A stretch of DNA of 64,000 nt from Synechococcus sp. CS-1332 (GCF_025127995.1 NZ_JAHLYP010000052.1:95647-159646), one strand, 5' to 3'; positions 55,497 to 64,000 are shown, counted from the stretch's first letter. Notes: generated from the sequence alone by a model not told the origin. Made by a program: numbers and translations.

Positions 55497-57827
55497 ATGC
55501 TGAGGGTGGCGCCCGATCCAGGTTCCCCTCCGGTGGCTTACGCCTCGGTCCCAGCTTCTGATGGGCATGAGGTGCTGGAGGCCGCGGCACCAGCAAGTCC
55601 TGAGCGCAGCTACGGCGTTCCGCTGCCGGCTTGGCTGCGTCAGAGCCTTGAGCAGCTGCAGCCTCCAGGCGTGGAGTCAGGCACCGTCGATCCTGAGGCT
55701 CTGGTGGCCACGGCCTTCGACTTCGCCTACCAGCTCCACGACGGCCAGTTCCGGGCCAGCGGCGAGCCTTACATCGTCCATCCGATCGCCGTCGCCGGCC
55801 TGCTGCGCGACATCGGCGCCAGTGCGGCGGTGATCGCCGCCGGCTTCCTCCACGACGTGGTGGAGGACACCCAGGTCACCCCTGAGGAGATTGAAGCCCG
55901 TTTCGGCGAGGAGGTGCGCGCCCTGGTGGAGGGGGTCACGAAGCTGGGCGGCATCCATTTCACCAACCGCACCGAAGCCCAGGCGGAGAACCTGCGGCGC
56001 ATGTTCCTGGCCATGGCCAGCGACATCCGGGTGGTGCTGGTCAAGCTGGCCGACCGCCTGCACAACATGCGCACCCTCGGGGCCCTCAAGCCCGAGAAGC
56101 AGCAGCGCATTGCCCGGGAAACCCGCGACATCTACGCCCCCCTGGCCAACCGGCTGGGCATCGGCCGCTTCAAGTGGGAACTGGAGGATCTGGCCTTCAA
56201 GGTGCTGGAGCCCGAGTCCTATCGGGATGTGCAGCAGCAGGTCGCCACCAAGCGCAGCGAACGGGAGGAGCGCCTGGGCGCCACGGTGCAGCTGCTGCGC
56301 GATCGCCTGGCCGCGGCGGGCCTGCAGGCCTGCGAGGTGAGTGGCCGGCCCAAGCACCTCTATGGCATCTGGAGCAAGATGCAGCGCCAGCAGAAGGCGT
56401 TCCACGAGATCTACGACGTGGCGGCGCTGCGGATCCTCTGCCCGAGCGTGGAGAGCTGCTACCGGGCCCTGGCGGTGGTGCACGACATCTTCCGGCCGAT
56501 CCCCGGCCGCTTCAAGGACTACATCGGCCTTCCCAAGCCCAACGGCTACCAGTCGCTGCACACCGCCGTGATCGGTCGCCACCGGCCGATCGAGGTGCAG
56601 ATCCGCACCACCGACATGCACCAGGTGGCGGAGTACGGCATCGCCGCCCACTGGAAGTACAAGGAGGGGGGCTCACCGGCGGCGGGGGACACCGAGCGCT
56701 TCAACTGGCTGCGGCAGCTGGTCGACTGGCAGAAGGACGACGGCGGCGAGGACAGCAGCGACTTTCTGGCCTCGATCAAGGAGGACCTCTTCGACGAGGA
56801 GGTGTTCGTGTTCACCCCCAAGGGGGATGTGGTGGGGCTGCGCAAGGGTTCCACCGCCGTCGACTTCGCCTTCCGCATCCACTCGGAGGTGGGCAACCAC
56901 TGCCAGGGCGTGCGCATCAACGACCGCCTCTGTCCCCTGGCCACGCCATTGCAAAACGGCGACTTCGTGCAGGTGATCACGGCGAAGAACGCCCACCCGA
57001 GCCTCGACTGGCTCAATTTCGTGGCCACCCCCACGGCCCGCAACCGCATCCGGGGTTGGTACAAGCGCAGCCACCGCGATGACAACATCCAGCGGGGCAC
57101 CGAGATGCTCGAGCGGGAACTGGGGCGCGACGGCTTCGATGCCCTGCTGAACGGGGAGGCGATCGCCCGGGTGGCGAAGCGTTGCAACCTGGTGGGTACC
57201 GAGGATCTGCTGGCCGCCCTGGGCTTCGGGGGGGTCACCTTGCAGCAGGTACTGAATCGCCTGCGGGAGGAGGTGCGCCTGAGCACCGCCGCCGCCACTC
57301 CCGCGCCCACGAATGAAGAGGTGGCGGCCGGGGTGGCGGCGGCCCAGCCACGCCACGCCCCCCATGGGCACCCTTCGAACAGTCCGATCCTGGGGTTGGA
57401 GGGACTGGAGTATCGGCTGGGCGGCTGCTGCAGCCCCCTGCCTGGCGAGGGGATCGTGGGCACCGTGGCCCTGGGCAACCACGGCATCACCATCCACCGC
57501 CAGGACTGCGCCAACGTGCCCCAGGTGCCAGTGGAGCGGCGGCTGCCGGTGCGCTGGAACCCGCTCGGGGAGGCGCAGCAGCGGCGCTACCCGGTGCGGC
57601 TGCGGATCGAGGTGCTCGATCGGGTGGGTGTGCTGAAGGACATCCTGATGCGCCTCTCCGACCACCGCATCAACGTCAGCGATGCCCGGGTGCGCACCAG
57701 TGCCGGCAAGCCGGCCCGCATCGATCTGCGTGTCGAGCTGCTCAGTGCGGCCCAGTTGCGCATCACCATGGACCAGATCCGCTCGATGGCCGACGTGCTC
57801 GACCTCTGCCGCACCGGCATCGGCTGA
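55497..57827 (+). CDS. spoT: Bifunctional (p)ppGpp synthetase/hydrolase RelA/SpoT
   Basis: A 776-residue long RSH enzyme controlling the stringent response. The HD hydrolase domain (about 60-210) carries HPIAVAGLL and FLHDVVEDT; the synthetase domain has RFKDYIGLPKPNGYQSLHT, with the RxKD motif of bifunctional enzymes rather than the ExDD of RelA; TGS (EVFVFTPKGDVVGLRKGSTAVDFAFRIH) and C-terminal ACT domains follow. ATG 55497 has an AAGG site six bases upstream. Divergent from the ABC gene with 97 bases between starts; only one RSH is seen here, consistent with the single bifunctional cyanobacterial enzyme. Confidence 0.95.
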   Translation: MLRVAPDPGSPPVAYASVPASDGHEVLEAAAPASPERSYGVPLPAWLRQSLEQLQPPGVESGTVDPEALVATAFDFAYQLHDGQFRASGEPYIVHPIAVAGLLRDIGASAAVIAAGFLHDVVEDTQVTPEEIEARFGEEVRALVEGVTKLGGIHFTNRTEAQAENLRRMFLAMASDIRVVLVKLADRLHNMRTLGALKPEKQQRIARETRDIYAPLANRLGIGRFKWELEDLAFKVLEPESYRDVQQQVATKRSEREERLGATVQLLRDRLAAAGLQACEVSGRPKHLYGIWSKMQRQQKAFHEIYDVAALRILCPSVESCYRALAVVHDIFRPIPGRFKDYIGLPKPNGYQSLHTAVIGRHRPIEVQIRTTDMHQVAEYGIAAHWKYKEGGSPAAGDTERFNWLRQLVDWQKDDGGEDSSDFLASIKEDLFDEEVFVFTPKGDVVGLRKGSTAVDFAFRIHSEVGNHCQGVRINDRLCPLATPLQNGDFVQVITAKNAHPSLDWLNFVATPTARNRIRGWYKRSHRDDNIQRGTEMLERELGRDGFDALLNGEAIARVAKRCNLVGTEDLLAALGFGGVTLQQVLNRLREEVRLSTAAATPAPTNEEVAAGVAAAQPRHAPHGHPSNSPILGLEGLEYRLGGCCSPLPGEGIVGTVALGNHGITIHRQDCANVPQVPVERRLPVRWNPLGEAQQRRYPVRLRIEVLDRVGVLKDILMRLSDHRINVSDARVRTSAGKPARIDLRVELLSAAQLRITMDQIRSMADVLDLCRTGIG

Positions 57828-57899
57828 GCCATCAAGCGACGTGTGACCCAGGATGCGGGTGGTCGGCGGTTGGTCGGCGTGCGGAGCAGGGACCGAAGC

Positions 57900-58415
57900 T
57901 CAGGGCAGCTGCCTGACATGGGGTATCAGAAAGCCCATGAAGTCCGCTTTCCCCAGAGGCACTCCCAGCATCCGCAGAATGGAATAGGTGGTTGTGATGT
58001 GGAAGTAGAAGTTGGGGATCCAGAAGTCGCTGACGAACAGCCGTGCCGATGTTTCGGTGTAAAGCCCAGGGCCAAGCGTTGTGTGTTTGACCTCGTCCAG
58101 CCTGGCATCGTCGCCATCGATGGTCTGCAGCAGAGCCTGGGTGGACGCGATGTGGGGGCGAGCCAGGCTGATGGTTGAAACGGCTGGATCCAGGTTGTCG
58201 GTGGTTTGGCCGGCGCACCATTGGGCAAATCCCCTGGGTTGGTTGCAGGCAAAGGCGATCTGGGTGCCGAGCGGGAGCATGTCAGGGGCCAGTCTTGCCT
58301 GAAGCGAGGCGTCGATGTCTGGAAGATGCGCCTCGGCTTTGGCCAGAATCGAGCCAAGCGATTCGAGGCGTGTGGAGAAGATGCGCTGAATCTCGCTGAT
58401 CTCGGCGTTCCCCAT
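57900..58415 (-). CDS. DUF1993 protein
   Basis: A 171-residue protein, likely DinB-like four-helix fold as in DUF1993: IFSTRLESLGSILAKAEAHL, SLQARLAPDMLPLGTQIAFACNQPRGFAQWCAG, and FYFHITTTYSILRMLGVPLGKADFMG. Possible metal ligands are the histidines in this last stretch. ATG 58415 has a GGGGG ribosome site upstream; a longer start is possible. Lower GC than neighbours. Follows the glycosyl hydrolase gene by 70 bases, perhaps as the last gene of that operon. Confidence 0.75.
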   Translation of the reverse strand: MGNAEISEIQRIFSTRLESLGSILAKAEAHLPDIDASLQARLAPDMLPLGTQIAFACNQPRGFAQWCAGQTTDNLDPAVSTISLARPHIASTQALLQTIDGDDARLDEVKHTTLGPGLYTETSARLFVSDFWIPNFYFHITTTYSILRMLGVPLGKADFMGFLIPHVRQLP

Positions 58416-58485
58416 GGCCCCCCCAGCGATCTTGATGCTGTCTAACAGTTCCCGCGAGCAGAGGGAACGCAAGCCTGCTCTGCAC

Positions 58486-60603
58486 TCACTTCATGATCAG
58501 CACGTCCACCCCTGGCGTGCGACTGCGAACCATCACACCCACGTCATAATCGCTGCGGTGGAACTGAAGACTGATCTCCTCGTCCCCCAGCCTCAGCCCG
58601 TTGACGTCCAGGAGGTTGAGACCCCGCGGCAGGCAGGGGTTGTGCAGGCGCACCTCCACCCGGCTGCTGCCGTGCTCCCGCTCGATCGACATGCCGGTGA
58701 CCGCCTCCAGCAGGCCGAACACGCTGCCGCTGGCCCAGGCCTGGGGGCTGCAGGCCACCGGGTAGAAGGTGGGGCCCTCCTCCTCCCGGCGCGGGAAGCC
58801 ACAGAACAGTTCCGGCAACTGGAACATCGGCACCGCACTGGCGGTCTCGAACAGGCCGGTGAGGATCTGAAGGGCCTCAGAGCGATGGCCATAGCGGGCC
58901 AGCCCCATGCCGATCAGGGCGTTGTCATGGGGCCAGACGGAGCCGTTGTGGTAGCTCATCGGGTTGTAGCGGCTCTCCCGCTCATCCAGGGTGCGAACGC
59001 CCCAGCCGTTGAAGCTGGTGGGGGCCAGCAGCTGTCGAGCCACCGCCGCCGCCGCCTGTGGGGTGGCGATGCCGGTCAGGAGGCAGTGACCGGCGTTCGA
59101 TGTCCGCACCTTGCAGGGCTGGCCTTCGCCATCAAGGGCCAGGGCATAGGAATCGATCGAGGCTGTCCAGAACGCCTGGTGGAAACGCTGGCGCAAGGCG
59201 GCGGCTTCCTCCAACAGGATTTCCGCTTCAGCGTCCCGCTCCAGACGGCGCAGAATTCCGGCAAGCGAACGGCGGGCACCGTAGGCGTAGGCCTGCACCT
59301 CGCAGAGGGCGATCGAGCCCTCGGCCAATCGGCCATCGGCGTGGTGGATGGAATCGTCGGAATCCTTCCAGCCCTGGTTGCGCAGGCCGTTCTCCGCCTC
59401 CCGCAGGTAGCGAAGGAAGCCATCGAAGCTGCTGGCTTCGGCTCTGTGGATCCAACCCATGGCCGCCAGAAGCTCAGGCAGCAGGCTGGCGATGAAGTCC
59501 TGATCATCACTGCGGCAGAGATAATCGCCTGCCAACATCAGAAACAGGGGCGTGGAGTCGACGGCGCCGTAGTACCTCGAGAACGGCACTTCCCCGAGTG
59601 CCGCCATCTCTCCGAGCCGTGATTCGTGCAGGATCTTGCCCGGCTCCTCATCGTGGGCGGGATCATGGCCAACCGCTTGACGGTTGGCCAGGTAACCCAG
59701 CACACCCCGCGCCAGCCGTGGTTCCACCATCAGCATCTGGCGCGCCGTGATCAGGCCATCACGGCCGAAGGGACAGCTGAACCAAGGCACCCCAGCGTAA
59801 GGGTAGAGACCATGCTCCACTTGGCTGGCCAGCAGGTGCACGTCAGAGAAGGAGCGCATCAGCCAGCTGTTGAAGGCCGGGTTGTCGCTGACCACCGAAG
59901 CGGCGTGGCGCCGAGCATCCCGGAAGCGCTGGATCGTGGCGGCCATGGCGGCGTTGAAGTGATCCTCCGCGCCCAGCGGCCTGGAAAGGGGGTGGAAATC
60001 CAGCACCAGGAAGAGCCGCCGGGTCTGCCTGGGCTCCAGGCTCATCTGCAGGCTGATGTGCCCCTCTCCCACGTCCTGCACCGGTTCGCTCAGGCGCAGC
60101 ACCGTCACCCGATCCTCCCCATCCAGGCCCCTGTAGACCAGCTCCAGGGTGTCGCCCACGCCGCGACGGACGGTGCGGCCGCGCTCCGATCTGGCATAGC
60201 CCCTCACCTCGAAGATGTCGCGGAAGTCCGCATCCAGGCGGAGGGTGAGCGGCATCTGGACCGACTGGTCCGCATAACTGGTGAAGCAGAACTGCTGCAG
60301 GCAGGCGGTGGCGGTCAGGACCGTGGTGCGCTCCAGGTGGATCGTCATCGTTGCGGAGCCACCGGCACCGTCATTGTTGTTGCTGAGATGGCTCACGAGC
60401 ACGCCTACCGCCCCACGCTCGGTGGCGCTCAGCACCATGGGCGGTCGCTCCCACAGCAGCAGCTGCAGCCGGCTGACGTGGCGCGTGCCGCGATGGAAGA
60501 TGCCGACATCGTGCTGGACGTCCGGGCAGATCTCGCCTCGGGAATCCAGGATCGCGAAGGTTTCTTCGTTTTTGAGGACGAAGGGATGCAGGTGATCAGG
60601 CAT
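58486..60603 (-). CDS. Amylo-alpha-1,6-glucosidase / glycogen-debranching-like glycoside hydrolase
   Basis: A 705-residue protein. An N-terminal beta domain of the GDE_N_bis type (LDSRGEICPDVQHDVGIFHRGTRHVS) is followed by an (alpha/alpha)6 barrel with PWFSCPFGRDGLITARQ, RYYGAVDSTPLFLMLAGDY, QGWKDSDDSI, and HNGSVWPHDNALIGMGLARYG. This family hydrolyses alpha-1,6-linked glucose or trims other oligosaccharides. The gene starts inside the end of the GT4 gene (8-base overlap), so the two act together, perhaps in synthesis and turnover of a sucrose- or glucosylglycerol-type glucoside; the substrate is not established. Confidence 0.85.
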   Translation of the reverse strand: MPDHLHPFVLKNEETFAILDSRGEICPDVQHDVGIFHRGTRHVSRLQLLLWERPPMVLSATERGAVGVLVSHLSNNNDGAGGSATMTIHLERTTVLTATACLQQFCFTSYADQSVQMPLTLRLDADFRDIFEVRGYARSERGRTVRRGVGDTLELVYRGLDGEDRVTVLRLSEPVQDVGEGHISLQMSLEPRQTRRLFLVLDFHPLSRPLGAEDHFNAAMAATIQRFRDARRHAASVVSDNPAFNSWLMRSFSDVHLLASQVEHGLYPYAGVPWFSCPFGRDGLITARQMLMVEPRLARGVLGYLANRQAVGHDPAHDEEPGKILHESRLGEMAALGEVPFSRYYGAVDSTPLFLMLAGDYLCRSDDQDFIASLLPELLAAMGWIHRAEASSFDGFLRYLREAENGLRNQGWKDSDDSIHHADGRLAEGSIALCEVQAYAYGARRSLAGILRRLERDAEAEILLEEAAALRQRFHQAFWTASIDSYALALDGEGQPCKVRTSNAGHCLLTGIATPQAAAAVARQLLAPTSFNGWGVRTLDERESRYNPMSYHNGSVWPHDNALIGMGLARYGHRSEALQILTGLFETASAVPMFQLPELFCGFPRREEEGPTFYPVACSPQAWASGSVFGLLEAVTGMSIEREHGSSRVEVRLHNPCLPRGLNLLDVNGLRLGDEEISLQFHRSDYDVGVMVRSRTPGVDVLIMK

Positions 60604-61666
60604 GCACCGGATTGCGGTGAGCGCGGCTCTGGCAGCGATGGGCCTGGATCTGGTGCCGGTAAAGGTGTTCGTAGTCCTCGGCCTGGCGGCTGACCGAGAA
60701 ACTCACCTCGAAGTGGCTGCGGACCCGCGAGCGATCCACCTGCTCGAGCTGGCCGACCGCGGCGATGGCCTCCTCGAGCGACGCCACCAGGAAGCCATTG
60801 ACCCCGTGGCGGATGACTTCCGGGGTCGAGCCGTTGCGCCAGGCGATCACCGGTGTGCCGCAGGCGTTGGCCTCGATCATGACCAGACCGAAGGGTTCGG
60901 GCCAGTCGATCGGAAACAGCAGGGCGAGCGCATGGCCCAGCAGATCCTGCTTGCCGGCGTCATCCACTTCACCGATGAACTCCACCAGTGGGTTGTCCCG
61001 TAACAGCGGCTCAATATGGTCGTGGTAATAGGGAGTATCCACCGGATCGATCTTGGCGGCCACCTTCAACGGCAGGCCCACGGCCGTGGCGATCGCGATG
61101 GCGCGATCCAGGCGCTTTTCCGGTGAGATGCGGCCAATGAAGGCCAGATAGGGCCTGGGTGTCGCCTGATAGCGATAGAGATCGTTGGGCAGCCCGTGGT
61201 AAACATTCCCCAGCCAGTTGGCACTGGGCACCGGCTCGCGCTGGGTTTCGGAGATCGAGACCAGGGGTACCTGATGGAAGTGGGCATAGAGCATCTTCTG
61301 CTCGGGTGCGTGAAGTGGGCCGTGCAAGGTGCTCAAGTGGGGCACACTCAGCAGGCGCGACAACGGAAAATGGAAGTGACCGTTGTGGAAGTGAAGGATG
61401 TCAAAGTTGTCAATCTGTTCGATGACACGGTCGAGTTGGATCACGTTGTGCACCGTGGCGTCAGCCACCTGACCGCTCAGGCGCAGGGCTTGTGGGACGC
61501 ATGGGCAGAGCTGGGCATTGGTCAGGGAATCACCGCTGGCAAACAGGACCACCTCATGGCCGCGTCGCACCAATTCTTCGGTGAGATAGTGAACAACCCT
61601 TTCCGTACCTCCATATCCGACAGGCGGAACCCTCTCATGGAGTGTAGAAATCTGCGCGATTCTCAT
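60596..61666 (-). CDS. GT4-family glycosyltransferase
   Basis: A 356-residue GT-B protein. N-terminal MRIAQISTLHERVPPVGYGGTERVVHYL, acceptor loop, and C-terminal donor-binding FIGRISPEKRLDRAI and the EX7E-like EPFGLVMIEANACGTP. GT4 enzymes build polysaccharides, sucrose-like or other glycosides; the acceptor is unknown. ATG 61666 is preceded by GAAGGTGAAGGG, a good ribosome binding site, which decides against the longer frame. Coupled to the amylo-glucosidase gene by an 8-base overlap. Confidence 0.85.
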   Translation of the reverse strand: MRIAQISTLHERVPPVGYGGTERVVHYLTEELVRRGHEVVLFASGDSLTNAQLCPCVPQALRLSGQVADATVHNVIQLDRVIEQIDNFDILHFHNGHFHFPLSRLLSVPHLSTLHGPLHAPEQKMLYAHFHQVPLVSISETQREPVPSANWLGNVYHGLPNDLYRYQATPRPYLAFIGRISPEKRLDRAIAIATAVGLPLKVAAKIDPVDTPYYHDHIEPLLRDNPLVEFIGEVDDAGKQDLLGHALALLFPIDWPEPFGLVMIEANACGTPVIAWRNGSTPEVIRHGVNGFLVASLEEAIAAVGQLEQVDRSRVRSHFEVSFSVSRQAEDYEHLYRHQIQAHRCQSRAHRNPVHA

Positions 61667-62299
61667 CCCTTCACCTTCACACTTCAGGTCTTCTACTCCC
61701 TTCAACCCTATGCAGAAAACCTTGGATGGAAGCCATCACAGCAGATCTGCTGCAAGCAGACAGGGCGCCGTGAGCTGTGCCGGTAAGGCGTGATTGGACA
61801 CCAGCCAGGCCGTAGGCATCGCCCCTGTGCAAGCTTCTGCAGGCCCGCACGAGGGAGCCATGGCTTGTTCACGCCAATCATGCCGAGCGCCGGGTTGGCA
61901 ACGTCAGGTTCTCTGACAAGCATCTGGACGTCTGGTCGCTGGCGAGGCGCAGGCTGAACGGTTAGGTGTCTGATAGGGGGTGCGACTCAGCGAATCTGAG
62001 CGTCAGTGGCTACTCCCGGGCATTCTCTCGATGAAATGGTAGGGAGCCAGCGGAAAGAACGCTCTCAGCCCTGGCCGAATGACTTGGAAGCGTGCTGATC
62101 AGCGACTTCCCAGGGTTCACCAAACGTTCTTGGGCAACATTGGAGTTGGACTTTGCCGTCGGCTCGTATCCCGTTGGCGGCCGACCATCAAAACTCACCA
62201 GATCATCCAGTGGCATGGCAAGCCTGACGTCCTGGCGACCTGCTTGTGTGCCAAGGGCTCAGTACGGAAGGACGTCTCGGATCGCCACCGCCTCAGGTG
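61667..62299. other. Lower-GC intergenic stretch without recognisable genes
   Basis: Over 600 bases with roughly even base composition, well below the surrounding GC. Open frames of up to about 160 codons exist on the plus strand at 62092-62571, but they run across the decayed MBL gene antisense and have no coding character. The GT4 promoter is expected near 61670-61750. No repeat or known RNA was seen. Confidence 0.5.
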
Positions 62300-62959
62300 T
62301 CATGCAAAGACATCCCGCATGGGTCCAGCTAAGTCTTTCAGCATGGCTCCGCTTTCGCTTGAGTAGGAAGAGACGTGCACGACGGCCAATGTTGCAGGCT
62401 CAAGCGCATCAAATGTGGCCAGCAAGGATTCCGTCTGGCGGGTGTATGACACATAGAAGGCTAAGGGACCTTGCTGTATTTGTGCATTCCCGCCATCGCC
62501 GGCCCGATCAGATCCTCGGATGTCATAGGAACAGCATCTCCGAAATGATCAAAGAGATCGGAGCAGAATAATCTCTATTGAGTTTCCTCAAAGATCAAGC
62601 CTGCATCCCAGCCATGGGGCAGGTGGGGCGAGGCAAGAAAGCGAAAACGGCACTGTCCTGTCGTCAGGACTTGATCAGGTTGCGTTCCTCTTGCAGGCCT
62701 GATGGAGTCGTCTTCGACGCTGACGACTCTCCCGACAAATGTGCAGCCTGGCTCGGCTCCAGGCGACGTGTCGCAGTTCAGTTGGATCCATCAACGTCGC
62801 CACAGCCTCCCGCAGGATGGGAAACATCCCCTTCAGGCCTGCGTGAAAATACAATGGTTGCTGATCGCGCACCAGAAAGCGGTTGAATGGCCTATCAAGC
62901 TCTGGCATATGAATGGACAGGCGAAATAGGTCTGGAGCGATCTCGGTGATAGTGACCAT
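62300..62959 (-). pseudogene. Decayed MBL-fold diiron protein (ODP/flavodiiron N-terminal-like)
   Basis: Three fragments of one protein can be read. First, from ATG 62959: VTITEIAPDLFRLSIHMPEL to LRHVAWS (ends about 62756). Second, shifted frame about 62760-62464: CTFVGRVVSVEDD, RFRFLASPHLPHGWDAGLI, a TAG at 62577-62575, CSDLFDHFGDAVPM, a TAG at 62463-62461. Third, back in the first frame: YVSYTRQTESLLATFDALEP to DVFA and TGA at 62302-62300. The order and motifs match oxygen-sensing or oxygen-reducing diiron MBL-fold proteins. The HxExDE metal-binding segment expected after HVAWS is deleted, so at least one deletion/frameshift and two stops are present. A small intact membrane gene lies upstream. 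Confidence 0.8.
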
Positions 62960-62990
62960 GGCTGATGGAAGGGATTGCTCAGTCTTGACG

Positions 62991-63374
62991 TTAACCTCGT
63001 AGCGCAAGTTGGGTCCAGATGCCACCAAGAAGATCTACGGCGCCAAAGGGAATCAACATGGGGCTTGCGAGGCCAAGAGCGCTGAACGCCACAAACCCAA
63101 CCAGGACGAAACCTCGGGTGTAAACAGAGGCTTGAAAGAAGGCTCTCGACTCGCATTTTGCAGCGTAAAGATAATAAACTCCAATGTTAAGGACAAGAAT
63201 GCCGACGACACGAATCCACACCTCATGGGTCGCGGGCATCAAAAACGTCGTCAGCAGTAAGTTCGGGACGACGATCAATGTGATTCCAAGGGCCAGCACG
63301 TAGCAGCCAAAGGCCTTGACAGTGAATGCTGAATTGGAAATTTTGGTCAGCTTTGAGCTTGATTGTCGTTTCAT
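62991..63374 (-). CDS. Small four-helix membrane protein
   Basis: A 127-residue protein with about four transmembrane helices (VKAFGCYVLALGITLIVVPN, VWIRVVGILVLNIGVYYLYA, GFVLVGFVAFSALG, MLIPFGAVDLLGGIWTQLAL). ATG 63374 is the start. GC is much lower than that of the core genes, and it lies directly upstream of the decayed MBL gene on the same strand, so the two may have arrived together. No confident family. Confidence 0.65.
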   Translation of the reverse strand: MKRQSSSKLTKISNSAFTVKAFGCYVLALGITLIVVPNLLLTTFLMPATHEVWIRVVGILVLNIGVYYLYAAKCESRAFFQASVYTRGFVLVGFVAFSALGLASPMLIPFGAVDLLGGIWTQLALRG

Positions 63375-63615
63375 CGTGACGCTATCGATTGCCCGCCGGT
63401 GATCACACAGGGGCTTCCCGTGTCCGCCCGTCCTGCGGCTGCTGGTCGGCTGTCCCGGGGCCTATGGCCGCTTCTTCGCCGCCCTCGGCGAGCGCGTTCA
63501 GGTCGGTGCGGGTCCGCCGACGGTTGAGACGGCCCGTGTCAGTGGCTACAGCCCACCAGGGCGGCGTCTTCTACAACACGTCGAAGCTCAGGCTTTTCTC
63601 CATCGCAGCGATGCC
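63375..63615 (+). pseudogene. Probable 5'-truncated coding remnant before a small gene
   Basis: High-GC sequence resumes here. A frame open from 63403 encodes LRLLVGCPGAYGRFFAALGERVQVG-type sequence of coding character and runs unbroken into the small gene at 63616, but it lacks an ATG, GTG or TTG start after the TGA at 63400-63402. It looks like the 3' part of a gene whose front was lost at the low-GC boundary. No family recognised. Confidence 0.4.
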
Positions 63616-63804
63616 ATGACCTCCGAACAGGCTGCCCAGCTCATCGACAACACGCTCGATCTGGTGCATCAGCGCCTGCTGGATCTGGAGTCGCAATCGC
63701 TGGATCACGAGCACAAGGCCCTGGCGGCGGAATTCCGCGAATGGCGCCAGCCCGCCGGGGGCCACATCGACCTGATGGTGTTTCCGGGGCTGGCCGAATC
63801 CTGA
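63616..63804 (+). CDS. Small hypothetical protein
   Basis: A 62-residue hydrophilic protein beginning MTSEQAAQLIDNTLDLVHQ, with coiled-coil-like DLVHQRLLDLESQSLDHEHKALAAEF. In the same frame as the truncated upstream remnant, so it may be the C-terminus of that broken gene rather than an independent protein. No strong ribosome binding site. Confidence 0.45.
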   Translation: MTSEQAAQLIDNTLDLVHQRLLDLESQSLDHEHKALAAEFREWRQPAGGHIDLMVFPGLAES

Positions 63805-63819
63805 GGGAGTTCCCCTGTC

Positions 63820-64000
63820 TCAGGAGGCCCGCTGCCGGCGTTGCAGCCACCGCAGGCAAAGGAGGCCACTGAGGGGAGCCAGCACAACGCCCACCACGGC
63901 CGAACCGAGCAGCAGCCGGGAGGTGAAATCCCAGCCGAGCTGGCGCAGGGTCTCGTGATGCAGGAGCGGACCGCCGGGCCAGCCCTTGCCGGGTCCCAGC
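63820..64000 (-). CDS. C-terminal end of a membrane protein, cut by window end (possibly DUF2062)
   Basis: Minus-strand frame with TGA at 63820-63822 and open to the end of the window; 59 C-terminal residues visible. They contain GPGKGWPGGPL, LRQLGWDFTSRLLLGSAVVGVVLAPLSGLLCLRWLQRRQR: a transmembrane helix and a basic tail. The arrangement resembles the end of cyanobacterial DUF2062 proteins, but too little is present to be sure. Confidence 0.5.
   Translation of the reverse strand, partial: LGPGKGWPGGPLLHHETLRQLGWDFTSRLLLGSAVVGVVLAPLSGLLCLRWLQRRQRAS

Noticed and set aside
53711..55561. A 616-codon plus-strand frame
   Set aside because: Antisense to the fused ABC ATPase; composition is shadow-like (His/Gln/Pro/Gly-rich).
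62092..62571. A plus-strand coding gene of 160 codons
   Set aside because: It overlaps the MBL pseudogene antisense and has no coding character or start signal.

Overview
The window is about 64 kb of high-GC, gene-dense bacterial DNA that looks like a picocyanobacterium of the Cyanobium/Synechococcus group. The evidence is the order eno, gloA, clpB-type, secE, nusG, rplK, rplA, rplJ, rplL, rnhA, pyrD, together with a DUF3747 secreted protein, a CuA-less alternative terminal oxidase (ARTO type), a Nif11-domain protein and a PilM-N-O-Q set with a cyanobacterial-style secretin. No rRNA, tRNA, CRISPR array or intact insertion sequence was recognised.

Layout. 1-13.3 kb is core housekeeping: the 3' part of an ABC1/UbiB-like kinase, enolase, glyoxalase I, a ClpB-type disaggregase, SecE, NusG and the L11-L1-L10-L12 cluster. 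That cluster contains an SGNH hydrolase gene and has tandem GNRA-loop hairpins before rplK. A clear terminator follows rplL, then come a DUF3747 protein, RNase HI and dihydroorotate dehydrogenase. 13.4-18.1 kb is pilMNOQ, and the secretin gene carries a conspicuously AT-richer segment. 18.1-22.7 kb (minus) is a MoxR ATPase, DUF58, transglutaminase and pentapeptide-protein operon. 22.7-34.4 kb holds an aminotransferase-like cobalamin enzyme, murG, a secreted protein, an OmpR/EnvZ-type pair with a small secreted protein, pgk, a universal stress protein, RbgA-like GTPase, RluD, two paralogous mini-membrane proteins and a TolC-like outer-membrane factor.

34.3-48.8 kb is the most distinctive region. 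It is a tightly coupled minus-strand operon of two DUF2231 membrane proteins, ctaC-ctaD-ctaE encoding an oxidase whose subunit II has no CuA ligands, a GMC flavoenzyme missing its usual His/Asn pair, a GH63/MGH1-like glucosidase, a canonical GMC flavoenzyme, a HlyD-type adaptor and a small membrane protein. A Nif11 protein and a divergent type II NADH dehydrogenase lie at its head, and a glucose-dehydrogenase-like SDR gene is next. Together they suggest a sugar-oxidising respiratory module: the glucosidase releases sugar, SDR and GMC enzymes oxidise it, electrons pass through NDH-2 and/or directly to quinone, and the quinol oxidase reduces O2. This pathway is an inference from gene content and spacing.

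49-61.7 kb carries an EamA transporter, a two-domain VOC protein, GlgX-type debranching enzyme, a DoxX protein, a fused double-ATPase ABC protein, the bifunctional RelA/SpoT enzyme and a GT4 glycosyltransferase/amylo-glucosidase/DUF1993 operon. 61.7-63.4 kb is a lower-GC stretch with a decayed MBL-fold diiron protein gene and a small membrane protein. After it, high-GC sequence resumes in a reading frame that has lost its 5' end, and the window ends inside a minus-strand membrane protein gene.
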